Below are positions 52,078-61,720 of a DNA stretch of 64,000 nt, piece by piece (within the stretch, counting starts at the first letter, position 1; each line of letters opens with the position of its first letter). Under the pieces are notes generated by a model that saw nothing but the letters and a program-made list of their open reading frames with translations, made no database searches and was not told where the DNA came from. Made by a program: the position numbers and the translations under genes. The stretch spans positions 1 to 64,000 of the forward strand of contig DIDP01000011.1 in assembly GCA_002418205.1 (NCBI GenBank), written 5' to 3'. Source of the stretch: Anaerolineales bacterium UBA5797. Its GTDB lineage: Bacteria; Chloroflexota; Anaerolineae; Anaerolineales; Villigracilaceae.

Positions 52078-53919
52078 CTACGATACCTTTTCCATCTCAG
52101 CCAACGCTTTTGCCAGTGAGCGGATGGCGGCGCGGCGGGTGCGGTTGAATGTCCCTTCGGAAATGTAGAGCCTGCTCATGATGTCGCGGTTTTGGGTCTC
52201 TTTTGCGTATGCGTCGTGCAGGATGATGTATGCGAACCATTCACGCGGAATGGGTTCCTTCGGCGTGTCACCGGCTGGGCGAAGCTTTTCCAGCGCGGTC
52301 AAAAGGAGGTTGTGGACTTCCCTGCCTAGATCCAGGTGTGTCAAGGCGCCTGCGGATAATTGATGTTTGACCTGTTCGAGGTTGGCAAGCGGGCTGTCCC
52401 CCAAATACGAATAATCGTGCATGTTGCGCAGGGCATCCTCCACTGCCCTTGTGGGGATCAATTCGATTCCGGTATCCAGGGTTGGCTGTTGGGTTTGGGC
52501 GAGTTCCGAAAGGCGTGAGAGGAATTCCGTTTCGTGCTGGATGACGTGCAGGACATTGGAAACCTGGTCACTGAGTTCCAGCAGGTTGTCAATATCGTGT
52601 TGCGAATATCGAAGTCCGTTGTCGGGTTGTCCCAGAATCAATACACCGATCTGACCGCCTCCATCATAGAGGGGAATGAGCAAAGCGGCATCCTCCAGCG
52701 GCGGATCGAGTTGTCCCCGCTCAGGCTGGACCAAATCGTCGAACATCAATCGGGTGGAGGGGAGCGGGGCGTTTTCCCGGCTCCATCGATACGAGACCAG
52801 TTCCGATGTCGAATCTAATTCGAAGACAAGGATCAATCCGTATGCCGCCCGCACCGAAGCGCATAGCGATTGGAATGTCGACGAAAGGTTTTCCTTTAAA
52901 GCCTGCGGTTCTCTTGCAAAGGCGGCGAGTTTGCGCAGGCGGATGCGCAGTTCGCGGGTTTCACGATGAAGAAAAATGAGATCCAGCGCCTGCCGTCCCA
53001 GGTCAATCAACGAATGTGTGAAGATTGCAAGCACAACGATAAAGACCAGCGCCGCCGCCGGCACCCCGTAGATCAGCACCGAGACCCACCCGACCACAAG
53101 ATAAAGCAAGGCGACAAGAAGGATGGCGATCCCGTTATAGGTGATGTCGCGTCCAAGCACGCGGCGCTCGACCAACGCACTGTAACGGGCTACGCCATAT
53201 CCCATCAGCAGGACTGCCATCCCAAGCAGAATGGAAAGGAGCACACGCGGCAATGGAATGTCGAGGGCGTACGAGATAACGGATATTGGAGCACTCAACC
53301 CCGCGGTCAGCGTGGCGGCTGCCAGAATGTAAAGCTGGCGGCGCGGCATCATGGAGGGCGCGATCTTTGCCGAGCGCAGCAGGTTGATGAGGCTCATGAT
53401 CGTGAAAAGGAACAGAAGCCCCATAAAGACCGAAAATAATTTTCCCTGCTGAAGTGTATTCAGGTAAAGAGGATCTCCCACACCCTCCGTGAACATCAAA
53501 TTCGTATTTGCCATCACGTAGATTGCCGCGACGGCAATGGCATATCCGAGCGAAACGCGTGTCCAGCGCCAGGGATTCATGCGTCCGGGTCTCATGAGCA
53601 TGGTGACATGATGCCAGAACATGATCGCCGGGGCAACCTGCCAGCCTTGCATCCAGCCGCCCCAGCCCGATTGGAACGAACCGGTTGGCCACATCCAAAA
53701 CAGGGGAGTTAGCCAGTCTGGCAGAAAATGAGGCGAGGGAGGGGGGTTAAGCGCAAGCAAAACATTGAGAAACCACCCGGAGACAGAGAGCAATGTCAGC
53801 GCCGTAAGCCACGAGACCGGGCTGCGGGAACTGCGTGTCACGATGAAAATCCCCAACCAGATTGCCGCGATCAAGCACGCATAATTTATGGCGACCGTCA
53901 GAATATACAGACTGTCCAT
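52078..53919 (-). CDS. multi-TM / GAF / HTH membrane-bound regulator (paralogue 1)
   Basis: A 613-aa protein with about eight TM helices in residues 5-310. A cytoplasmic GAF-like domain lies at about 340-480 (LSSTFQSLCASVRAAYGLIL, VLILGQPDNGLRYSQHDIDN), followed by an alpha-helical link. The C-terminal helix-turn-helix is NRDIMSRLYISEGTFNRTRR, then AAIRSLAKALAEME. It looks like a one-component regulator tethered to the membrane, not a kinase: HisKA and ATPase motifs are absent. It is followed upstream by a paralogue with the same plan. The DNA target and signal are unknown. Confidence 0.75.
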   Translation of the reverse strand: MDSLYILTVAINYACLIAAIWLGIFIVTRSSRSPVSWLTALTLLSVSGWFLNVLLALNPPPSPHFLPDWLTPLFWMWPTGSFQSGWGGWMQGWQVAPAIMFWHHVTMLMRPGRMNPWRWTRVSLGYAIAVAAIYVMANTNLMFTEGVGDPLYLNTLQQGKLFSVFMGLLFLFTIMSLINLLRSAKIAPSMMPRRQLYILAAATLTAGLSAPISVISYALDIPLPRVLLSILLGMAVLLMGYGVARYSALVERRVLGRDITYNGIAILLVALLYLVVGWVSVLIYGVPAAALVFIVVLAIFTHSLIDLGRQALDLIFLHRETRELRIRLRKLAAFAREPQALKENLSSTFQSLCASVRAAYGLILVFELDSTSELVSYRWSRENAPLPSTRLMFDDLVQPERGQLDPPLEDAALLIPLYDGGGQIGVLILGQPDNGLRYSQHDIDNLLELSDQVSNVLHVIQHETEFLSRLSELAQTQQPTLDTGIELIPTRAVEDALRNMHDYSYLGDSPLANLEQVKHQLSAGALTHLDLGREVHNLLLTALEKLRPAGDTPKEPIPREWFAYIILHDAYAKETQNRDIMSRLYISEGTFNRTRRAAIRSLAKALAEMEKVS

Positions 53920-54081
53920 GCCGCTCCGTTCTTATTGATCACCCAACCCGCTCTAAAATGTAAATGACTCAAGGCGAATCAAAATGTTACCACCTCACCT
54001 TACACCAAACGTCCCGAAGGTTCCCGTGAATCAGGCCTGGGCTTTTGCCCAAACCTTTGGGGCGGTGCGTAACATCAGTTA

Positions 54082-55812
54082 CTACTTTTCCATCAAAAGC
54101 CTTGCCAGCCCCCTGATCGCATTGCGGCGTGTACGATTGAAGGTCCCTTCGGAAATGTACAACCTCGCCATGATCTCGCGGTTTGGCACGCCTTCCACGT
54201 ACGCGTCGTACAGCACCGCATGGTTATACCAGACGCGCGGCAAAGGTTCCGGCGGACGTTTCTCCGCGGGCTTCAACAATTCGATCGAGTCCATCAACAA
54301 TTGTTGGAGTTGCCTGCCGCGTTCGATATGGGTTTTCCCGGTCAGATCCATTTTATCTGCGAGGGTGGATTGCCCCAAGGCGATCATATCCGGCAGATGA
54401 CGCAGGGCATCCTCCACCATCCTGATAAATTCCTCATCAGGGTTGATGGAGATCGTATCCATGATCTGCCCGGCAATGGAATTCAATTCACTGGCATTTG
54501 CGCGCGACTGCGCCACCAACTGTCGTATCTGCTCGTTCTGGCCCGGCCGCAGATTGCGAAGCGAGACCATCGTCCCGACCTGATCGGCAACCTCCTCCAG
54601 CATTTCCAGATCGTCGCGAGGGTTTTCCAGCCTCGATCTCTGCTTCTCAATGGCGACGACCGCGACCTGGGTCTGTCCTTCAAATGAGGGAGCGATCCAC
54701 TCGAGGTTGTGGAGTTGACCACCCTTGATCCGGGACAATTTATCGACCATCACCAAATCGGCGGATATGCGGCTCTCCAGCGGGACCGACTGCCTGGTCG
54801 CGGCCACGAGGAACTCATCCCCGCTCCGGATGGCGATCATCCCGCTGTTGATGTTGAGCGTGCGGCACAAGAGATCGAGCACCTCCTGCAAACGCACACG
54901 GAATGCATTTTCATCCACGCTTTCCAACTGGCGGAGTTGTTTGCGAAATGCGCCTTCCCTGCGCATCCGAAGGCGTTCCAAAAATTCACGCGTCAGGTCA
55001 TAGGCACCAACCGTGATTATGATAAAGCCTGTCACTGCGGCAAGGTTTTCCACGGGAATGCCAAACCGCAGGGCAAAAAAGAGCGTGACAGCTACAAGCC
55101 CCAGAGTGGAAAGGGTGGTCAGGGGAAAATCCTGAAAGGTGGTGCGCCGTTCGGTCAATGTCTGATGGCGCGCAACGGAAAGTCCCAGCACGAACACACC
55201 GCAGAATGCCAGTGCATCCTGAATGAGGCGCGGCGTTGGGGTCTTGCTGCCGAGCGAAAACACTCCATAAACGACCGATATCACCGGGAAGATCGAAGCA
55301 ACCAGAAAATATTTACCGCGCGAAGTTAATCCAATGCGGTCATCGATCAAAAGGTTGAGCATGATGCCGAAGGAAACAATGAATTGATAGGCGCCGTAAG
55401 CCCGATATGCCCAGCCGGGACTCATATGCGCCACGTAAAGCGCATTGCCCGCCTCGTTCAGGAACGTATTGGGTTGAAGGAGTAATACCGTGGAAGCCGC
55501 GCCGAGGGCATAGATTCCCCACTCAAAGATACGGTAGCGTTTTTGGCTGTGATTGGGCATCATATGGAAGGTCACGTTGTACCAGCCGCCCAATACGATC
55601 ACGAGCAGAACGGCGCGTATCGCCGCGCTGCCGGAAACCTGTACGAAAATGTTGTTGTATGCGCCAAAGAAAAAACCTGCCAGCGCAAGCAGTACAATGA
55701 CCACGCGCAGAGTCATGATCCTTGGGAATCCCCTGGCGAAAAGATAGAAGCCCATCCAGAGCGTGGTTGCCATGGCAAAAAGTGAAACCGCCATTGTCGC
55801 TCGAAGTAACAT
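54082..55812 (-). CDS. multi-TM / GAF-like / HTH membrane-bound regulator (paralogue 2)
   Basis: A 576-aa protein with the same layout as its neighbour: about eight TM helices to residue 255, a GAF-like region (about 285-420, with NINSGMIAIRSGDEFLVAAT) and a helical linker. It ends in an HTH beginning NREIMARLYISEGTFNRTRR, whose core is nearly identical to that of paralogue 1, while the membrane part has diverged strongly. The conserved stretch before the HTH (PLPRVWYNHAVLYDAYVEGV versus PIPREWFAYIILHDAYAKET) shows that the domain is larger than the HTH alone. Tandem duplication is likely. AGGCGGAAG precedes the ATG. Confidence 0.75.
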   Translation of the reverse strand: MLLRATMAVSLFAMATTLWMGFYLFARGFPRIMTLRVVIVLLALAGFFFGAYNNIFVQVSGSAAIRAVLLVIVLGGWYNVTFHMMPNHSQKRYRIFEWGIYALGAASTVLLLQPNTFLNEAGNALYVAHMSPGWAYRAYGAYQFIVSFGIMLNLLIDDRIGLTSRGKYFLVASIFPVISVVYGVFSLGSKTPTPRLIQDALAFCGVFVLGLSVARHQTLTERRTTFQDFPLTTLSTLGLVAVTLFFALRFGIPVENLAAVTGFIIITVGAYDLTREFLERLRMRREGAFRKQLRQLESVDENAFRVRLQEVLDLLCRTLNINSGMIAIRSGDEFLVAATRQSVPLESRISADLVMVDKLSRIKGGQLHNLEWIAPSFEGQTQVAVVAIEKQRSRLENPRDDLEMLEEVADQVGTMVSLRNLRPGQNEQIRQLVAQSRANASELNSIAGQIMDTISINPDEEFIRMVEDALRHLPDMIALGQSTLADKMDLTGKTHIERGRQLQQLLMDSIELLKPAEKRPPEPLPRVWYNHAVLYDAYVEGVPNREIMARLYISEGTFNRTRRNAIRGLARLLMEK

Positions 55813-55871
55813 AAACTTCCGCCTTTCAGTTATGCCAATGAACGAGGCCCAGCAAACGCTTGTAAAAATGA

Positions 55872-55896
55872 GAACACCTGATACCCCAGGGTGTTC
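55872..55896 (-). terminator. terminator of the DUF3298 lipoprotein gene
   Basis: A 7-bp stem (GAACACC / GGTGTTC) with an 11-base loop, followed by TCATTTTTA on the minus strand. Confidence 0.6.
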
Positions 55897-55946
55897 CTGT
55901 CAGTTTTCATCTGACGAGGTCTGGTATTTTCTCCCGGAATGGACGG

Positions 55947-56744
55947 TTAATAATTCACACCAGCCAATGCTCCCTGCGGATCGATGACAGCCTGCAACTG
56001 GTCATACGGCACAGTGACGACCTGCGGTCCCGCCGCGCCCGGCGCGACCTGATAGGTATCGAACGTGATCATCAAGCCTTGCGGGGTGATGTTCCAGTTG
56101 CGGTAGTTTTCCGGGGTGGGGTCCGCGCCGGTTGTGAATGCGCCATCGAAGAACGGTTGTTTGCCGAGTTCCGTGATGCAGTAATTCGAGATGGCTTCCA
56201 GGTAATCTGAATTTGGGAGGAAGAGGTCGCCCAGCCCCAGTTCCCTGCCCTGACCGAGATCGTAGTTGACCGTGTGACTGAAGTCGCCGGGATGCGCCGC
56301 GCCGTTGGTGTAGAAGTTATGGACGAATTTGATGCTCCAGATGTCGTCGTACTGTGAAATCAATGTGTAGGTGACTTCCAGATAACTGCTGGTTGTGACC
56401 TCGACGACCGGGGCATTCGTGAATTCCTGTTGGAAGGCTGTGATCTCATTCTGGACAAGGTCATTCAATCTCTGGTTGAACGACTGCACGCGCGGGTCGT
56501 CACTGCCGGTCAGTTGCGGGATCTGTGCGGTGATGGTGAACACGGGGTCCTGATTCGACTCGATATACGGCTGTGACACCAGCGTCACCTGCTGGCTGAT
56601 GAGCGGGGCGGATGTTGCCGTGGGCGGTTCCGTTGGAGGGACATTCGTCGGTGTTGGGTAACCGACGGTAAAGGTCGCATTGCAGGCCAATAAAAACAAA
56701 ACGGTTAAACCAACCAGGATCGATTTTCGATAAACGATATTCAT
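55947..56744 (-). CDS. lipoprotein with DUF4163/DUF3298 (RsiV-like) domains
   Basis: A 265-aa lipoprotein. The lipobox LLAC is at about residues 18-21, with a short Pro/Thr spacer. A DUF4163-type segment (ESNQDPVFTITAQIPQLTGS with VQSFNQRLNDLVQ) leads to DUF3298 (VNYDLGQGRELGLGDLFLPN, and a C-terminal WNITPQGLMITFDTYQVAPG, VVTVPYDQL). These domains occur in RsiV-type anti-sigma factors that bind lysozyme, and in related secreted proteins. No sigma factor gene is adjacent and the anti-sigma part is absent. The role may be binding of a host or competitor enzyme. Confidence 0.75.
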   Translation of the reverse strand: MNIVYRKSILVGLTVLFLLACNATFTVGYPTPTNVPPTEPPTATSAPLISQQVTLVSQPYIESNQDPVFTITAQIPQLTGSDDPRVQSFNQRLNDLVQNEITAFQQEFTNAPVVEVTTSSYLEVTYTLISQYDDIWSIKFVHNFYTNGAAHPGDFSHTVNYDLGQGRELGLGDLFLPNSDYLEAISNYCITELGKQPFFDGAFTTGADPTPENYRNWNITPQGLMITFDTYQVAPGAAGPQVVTVPYDQLQAVIDPQGALAGVNY

Positions 56745-56810
56745 ACGCTATTTTCCTCTCGAGAGTTCTCATTTATAGAACGCATCGAGAAAAGAGAATG
56801 TTTCATTCAG

Positions 56811-59360
56811 TTAATTTTCGCAAAGGAGTTTCAAAATCTCCAGCGTCTCCTGCTTGCCGCCGTAGCCGTTTTCGCCGCCAGGACCCACGCAGGAGGGACA
56901 GCCGTCCTCGCACGCACATTCGCCGACCAGTTCAACCGCGCGCGCGATCAGTTCCGCGTGCATCTCGAAGAGTTTTTCGCTGAAGCCGATCCCCGCCGGG
57001 ACGGAATCGTATAAAACAACAGTGGGTCCGCCGAAGGTTTTATTTTCGACCGGTTCGATGTGCGTGCCCAGATCGCCGGCATCGCACATCAAGAACAGAG
57101 GCGCAAGATTGCCAAGCACATACGCCAGCCCGGCGAGTCCGCTGCGCATGCGGACGTTCTCCTCCACTTTTTTGTGGCAGGATGGACAGAGCGTTGTCAG
57201 ATTTTCGAGTCGGTTTGCTTCCTCCCTGATTGTGAACGCCCGAAATGGAACTTTGTGGTGAACTTCATGTTGGCGCCCTGACTCAACTGCTCCACAAACC
57301 TGACAAGTATATTTATCCCTTACACGAACTTTTTCGCGGATGTTTTTCCAGTCGGGACCGTAATCGTTCGGGTCGTTGGTCCAGGCTCCGGCTTCGCGCA
57401 GACGCGTCACTGTCTCTTCGGAAAGGGAGATCCAATAGCCGGTCGTCTGCAGATCGGTGGGGGGCAGGTCCAGCGGCTCCTCCCCAAGATTCTCGTGCGT
57501 GTACCAGCGGCGTTTGCGAAATCCGGTGACCTGTGTAGTGACCTGCAGTTCGCCCCATGCCTTGTCCGCGCTTCGACTTCGTTCGCTATCGCTCACTCCG
57601 CTCAGCGCGACAGTTGTGCCGCGCAACGGCTCGGTGTAGTAATCGCTTGCGATGGGCTTGAGACGGGCGATGTGGTCTTCGAGATCCAGATCCTGCACGA
57701 TGTATTGCTGGGCTTCGTGCAGGTAGATCGCACCGGGATGCACCATCCACAATGCGCTTTCGCCGTCCACGGTTCCAATGGTCAATGGTCTATCGTCGAG
57801 GGTCGTCTGCAACACAACGCCCTGTGGCGATGCCGAACGCAACGAGATGTTCGCGGCGGGATATTGATCCGCCATCCAGAAGAATTTTTCGTTCGAAAGA
57901 TGCGCTTCGTTATTCTCGACCAAAAACTGCAAATACTCTTCGACCGTCTCTGCCGAGATGCCGCCGAAGCCTTCGCCTTTTTGGAACGGCAGTTCGAACA
58001 TCGCGCAGCGCAAATGTTCGAGCAATATCAACAGATGATCGGGATTGATCAATGCCTGTTCGGGGGAACGCTCGAAGAAATACTCGGGATGATGGGCGAG
58101 GAACTGGTCGATGGGATTGGCGGATGCGACCATCAGCGCCGCGGCAGATTCGAGCCCGCGTCCCGCCCGACCCGCCTGCTGTCTCGCTGAAGCGACGGTT
58201 CCCGGATAGCCGACGAGGATCGCCGCACCCAGCCCGCCGATATCGATGCCCAGTTCCAGCGCGTTGGTGGCAACGACGGTTTTGATCGTGCCATCGCGCA
58301 GTCCCTTTTCGATCTCTCTTCGTTGGGTCGGCAAGTACCCACTGCGATACCCGCGCACAAACGATCGGGGATTTGGCAATTTTTCGTAGGGAATTAACGG
58401 CGCTTCAATACTGGAGTCTGAAGTCAGCTCGCCCTGTAAATAACTAAGGATGATCTCAACACTTCTTCTGGAGCGCGCAAACACCACTGATTGCACGTTG
58501 CTGTTGACCAATTCCCTTGCCAGCCGCACACTTTCGAGCAACGATGATCTTCGCAAGCCAAGTGCTTTATCGGTCAGCGGCGGATTGTAGATGATGAAGT
58601 GACGCGGTCCGCGGGCGGAACCGTCGTTATCGATCAAATGGACGGGCTGCTCGACAAGTTTCTCGGCGAGTCCCTGCGGGTTGCCGATGGTGGCAGATGC
58701 CAGGATGAATTGCGGATTTGCGCCGTAGAAATTCGCCACGCGTTTGAGCCTGCGGATCACATTCGCCACATGCGAACCGAAGACGCCGCGGTAGGTGTGC
58801 GTCTCATCGATCACGACGAATTTGAGATTGCTGAATAAATCCAGCCAGTTGGTGTGGTGCGGCAGGATGCCCGTGTGCAGCATATCGGGATTGGTCAATA
58901 TAATGCGCGCGTTCCTGCGAATGGCAGAACGGTCCTTTTGCGGGGTGTCGCCATCGTAAATGGCATGTGTCAGGCTCCAGGTTTCAAGTTTCAGGTTGGA
59001 AAGTCCTGAGAGTTGATCCTGCGCAAGTGCCTTGGTAGGGAAGAGGTACAGCGCGCGCGAGTTGGGCTTTGTAAGGAGTTCTGAGATGACCGGCAGGTTA
59101 TAGGCAAGTGTTTTCCCCGAGGCTGTGCCTGTGGAGAGGATGATGTTTTCGCGGTTGTGCGAATGTATCCATGCTTCGAGTTGATGGGAGTAAAGGGAAT
59201 GGATCCCGGATGCGATCAGGGTCTGTATAACGGGGGCAGGCAGATCGTCCGGGAAGGGATGCGTTTGTGCGGGGCGCGAGGGGAGCGTCTCCCAGGCGAC
59301 AAGATTGGGCGCGGTGTCCGGGTCACGTTTCCAGAAATCCAAAACAGAAGCGAGGGGCAT
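56811..59360 (-). CDS. MrfA/YprA-like DEAD/DEAH helicase with inserted HNH domain
   Basis: An 849-aa repair helicase. RecA domain 1 has HQLEAWIHSHNRENIILSTG with Walker A GTASGKT (near residue 80) and VIDETHTYRG. Domain 2 has VVATNALELGIDIGGLGAAI and VASARQQAGRAGRG. The C-terminal DUF1998 region ends with CACEDGCPSCVGPGG, the Cys cluster of MrfA. Just before its GLAYVLGNLAPLFLMCDAGD strand, at about residues 670-735, lies a complete HNH module: VRVRDKYTCQVCG, EVHHKVPF, NLTTLCPSCHKKVE. In ordinary family members this position is a short loop. The HNH has both CxxC pairs and the HH motif, so it may cut or bind DNA. The ATG at 59360 is used. Confidence 0.85.
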   Translation of the reverse strand: MPLASVLDFWKRDPDTAPNLVAWETLPSRPAQTHPFPDDLPAPVIQTLIASGIHSLYSHQLEAWIHSHNRENIILSTGTASGKTLAYNLPVISELLTKPNSRALYLFPTKALAQDQLSGLSNLKLETWSLTHAIYDGDTPQKDRSAIRRNARIILTNPDMLHTGILPHHTNWLDLFSNLKFVVIDETHTYRGVFGSHVANVIRRLKRVANFYGANPQFILASATIGNPQGLAEKLVEQPVHLIDNDGSARGPRHFIIYNPPLTDKALGLRRSSLLESVRLARELVNSNVQSVVFARSRRSVEIILSYLQGELTSDSSIEAPLIPYEKLPNPRSFVRGYRSGYLPTQRREIEKGLRDGTIKTVVATNALELGIDIGGLGAAILVGYPGTVASARQQAGRAGRGLESAAALMVASANPIDQFLAHHPEYFFERSPEQALINPDHLLILLEHLRCAMFELPFQKGEGFGGISAETVEEYLQFLVENNEAHLSNEKFFWMADQYPAANISLRSASPQGVVLQTTLDDRPLTIGTVDGESALWMVHPGAIYLHEAQQYIVQDLDLEDHIARLKPIASDYYTEPLRGTTVALSGVSDSERSRSADKAWGELQVTTQVTGFRKRRWYTHENLGEEPLDLPPTDLQTTGYWISLSEETVTRLREAGAWTNDPNDYGPDWKNIREKVRVRDKYTCQVCGAVESGRQHEVHHKVPFRAFTIREEANRLENLTTLCPSCHKKVEENVRMRSGLAGLAYVLGNLAPLFLMCDAGDLGTHIEPVENKTFGGPTVVLYDSVPAGIGFSEKLFEMHAELIARAVELVGECACEDGCPSCVGPGGENGYGGKQETLEILKLLCEN

Positions 59361-59426
59361 GAGGTGTATTTTATTGCATTTGTGTCTGATTTGCCCTATA
59401 CTTCTTAATGACCCCAAAGGAGAGCG

Positions 59427-60611
59427 ATGATGGAGAACCAGACACTGGCGGAAAGCAAAAGACGTGTTCAGGAAAATTTACATCGATATCGGTCCCTTCC
59501 GGAATATATCCTGGATTGGGTGGGAGCGATGCTCGAGCGGATCTTAAATCCGTCGGCGGCGAAAGCCCGGGGAAAATTCATGCCGCCTGATGCATCGGAA
59601 CAGGAGGATGAAGGCTTTCCCTCGTATTGGTTGAATGGCGCTTTGATCGCCCTTGTCACTTTTGGGGTCGGACGGTTGACCCTTTTCCTGCAGAACTATT
59701 CGCCGGGCCCGGAAGAGACAAGGTTGATGTTATGGACGGCGTTCACCGGCGCGCTGGCATTGATCGCCAACAAAGTTAATATCCGTGCGTTTTTGAATAC
59801 GTTCCGCGAAGCTTCGCTGGACAAAATGATAAAAAGCACGGATGTGGATCATCTGGGGCACTGGCTCGATATTAACTTTGGGATTTGGAAACCGCTGCTC
59901 TCGGGCGTGATCGTTGGGCCGTTTTTGGCGTGGCTGTTGTATGACAGTTGGCTCAAGAACCCGGAGATCGCGGCCTTGGGTTTGGATTTCCAAGCCGGTG
60001 TTTTCATAACGATCGTTCTGGCGTCCATTCAATCGGTGTGGGTTGGATATTATCTTTATCCGTTCTACGTTGCCTTTCCATCGCGTTTGAACCGATATGA
60101 GTTCGATCTTTACACCACCGATCCGAGCAGTTCCGAAGTGGTTGGCAGGCTCTCGCGTCTGCTCACCTTTATCCTCTATGTCACACTTGGTTTTATCGTC
60201 CAATTGACGGTTGGTTTGACCGTCTTGAATGTGTTGAGCGAACAAACCCCTTTGGCCGGTTTTGTCTTTTCGATCTTTGTCTGGTTTCCCACCGTGATCT
60301 TGTATGCGGCCGGGCAATACCATCTTTCGGATGTGATCTCGCGCGCAAAGTGGAGGATGTTGAATGAGGTGCAAGCCAAGATCGAGTCATTGTATTCGGA
60401 GGAGGAGATCCCCAGCAGGGAAAGACTGGACCGCCTCGAAAAGCTTATGGACTACCATGACCGCATCAAGGCGACGCCCAATTCTGCCCTCAACTTTCGG
60501 GCTTCGCTCAATTTCCTGAACTCTTTGCTCCTGCCCGTGTTGGCGTTTGTGCTTGCCAATCTTGATATAGTAAATAAATTGTTGGGGAATTCTTCTGCAA
60601 CCGCCCCATGA
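59427..60611 (+). CDS. hypothetical integral membrane protein
   Basis: A 394-aa protein. After a soluble N-terminal stretch of about 70 residues there are six to seven TM helices (for example YWLNGALIALVTFGVGRLTL, PLLSGVIVGPFLAWLLY, VFITIVLASIQSVWVGYYLY, LLTFILYVTLGFIVQLTVGL). A cytoplasmic helix region (VQAKIESLYSEEEIPSRERL) and a last TM near 370 follow. AAAGGAGAG lies just before the tandem ATGs at 59427 and 59430, so the start may be either. It is divergent from the helicase. No family recognised. Confidence 0.6.
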   Translation: MMENQTLAESKRRVQENLHRYRSLPEYILDWVGAMLERILNPSAAKARGKFMPPDASEQEDEGFPSYWLNGALIALVTFGVGRLTLFLQNYSPGPEETRLMLWTAFTGALALIANKVNIRAFLNTFREASLDKMIKSTDVDHLGHWLDINFGIWKPLLSGVIVGPFLAWLLYDSWLKNPEIAALGLDFQAGVFITIVLASIQSVWVGYYLYPFYVAFPSRLNRYEFDLYTTDPSSSEVVGRLSRLLTFILYVTLGFIVQLTVGLTVLNVLSEQTPLAGFVFSIFVWFPTVILYAAGQYHLSDVISRAKWRMLNEVQAKIESLYSEEEIPSRERLDRLEKLMDYHDRIKATPNSALNFRASLNFLNSLLLPVLAFVLANLDIVNKLLGNSSATAP

Positions 60612-60617
60612 ACGTTT

Positions 60618-61625
60618 TCATGTGGCGAGTCCCGGTTCTCGTTGCAACATGCGGAGCGCCAGCGCGCCCACTCCCAGTGGAAACCAGAAGGTGATGCCGC
60701 GGTAGGCGAGCGTGATGATGACCGCCTCACTCCAGGGGATGCGCAGGGATGATAAAGCGAGCGGCATGATGCCTTCCACGATTCCGATGCCGGAGGGTGT
60801 GGGGGATACGATGAGAAAGAGGTACGAAATGGCAAACCCGCCGATGATGGTACCGGCGGAAAACGGGACCTGAAAGGAAAGGAAACAGGCCATAAGGACG
60901 CCGATCATGAGGGCTTTGTTCGCAAAGGCATATAACAGCGGCTTGACCAGACTATAGGGCCGTTCAGGCAGGGACTTGAGGTCTGCCGCCATTTCGTGGG
61001 CGAACTTGTGGGCGCGGTGTTCGCTGAGATAATCGCGGTGGATGAACGGCTTTGCGATGCGGTTGATGAGGCGCGCCATCCGGGCAAGGGCGTTACCCAG
61101 CGCGTCCGCAGATTTGGAACCGAGGTAAAGCAGAAATCCCAGGGCGGCGGCGATCGCGAACATGACCACCGAAGCGGCGATCTCGGTCGGGTCGAGGTCG
61201 TTGCGGCGGATCAGCACGATCAACCCGAGCGTGAGCACCACGAGAAAGGCGATGTAATCGAGGAAAATGTATAACATGCCGGCAATGGTCGCCTTGCCCG
61301 GGGAGTGCCCGGCGCGGTTTGCGTTGCTGATAAAAACTGCCATGCCGCCCATGCCAGCGCTGGGAGCCACGGTGTTGATGAAGTTCGCAGCGATCGCCAT
61401 GAGGGACATTTTGTAGGCGGTGCCATCCAGACCGAGCAGGCGGTACAGTGAAAGATACGTCAGACCCGCCACAAGGAACCAGCCGCATTGGATCAGGATG
61501 GCCAGGACCACGAACCAAAAATTACCTTTTTGGAGGGTCGCGAGGATGATCTCGATCTCGCCAAAACTTAAATAAACAAATGCCGCGCCGAGAAAAAGGA
61601 CAAAGATGAACAGGAATTTCCTCAT
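60618..61625 (-). CDS. lysylphosphatidylglycerol-synthase TM region (UPF0104/YbhN) family protein
   Basis: A 335-aa polytopic protein with about eight TM helices. It has the group signature (NTVAPSAGMGGMAVFISNAN, GKATIAGMLYIFLDYIAFLV, and a C-terminal SPTPSGIGIVEGIMPLALSS ending GITFWFPLGVGALALRML). The soluble aminoacyl-transferase part of MprF is absent, so it is likely a lipid flippase or transporter. It converges with the membrane-protein gene at 60611, only six bases away, and is followed on the far side by a terminator hairpin of the next gene. Confidence 0.8.
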   Translation of the reverse strand: MRKFLFIFVLFLGAAFVYLSFGEIEIILATLQKGNFWFVVLAILIQCGWFLVAGLTYLSLYRLLGLDGTAYKMSLMAIAANFINTVAPSAGMGGMAVFISNANRAGHSPGKATIAGMLYIFLDYIAFLVVLTLGLIVLIRRNDLDPTEIAASVVMFAIAAALGFLLYLGSKSADALGNALARMARLINRIAKPFIHRDYLSEHRAHKFAHEMAADLKSLPERPYSLVKPLLYAFANKALMIGVLMACFLSFQVPFSAGTIIGGFAISYLFLIVSPTPSGIGIVEGIMPLALSSLRIPWSEAVIITLAYRGITFWFPLGVGALALRMLQREPGLAT

Positions 61626-61642
61626 TTGGAAGGATTATACAC

Positions 61643-61671
61643 AAACACCCGCGGGAAACCCGCGGGTGTTT
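61643..61671 (-). terminator. terminator of the zinc metallopeptidase gene
   Basis: A perfect 13-bp stem (AAACACCCGCGGG with its complement) with an AAA loop. The U-tract is short. Confidence 0.7.
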
Positions 61672-61720
61672 GAAAGCGACAATTCTTCGGCTGTGTCGCG
61701 CTTCTGTCGTGACCTGAGGA

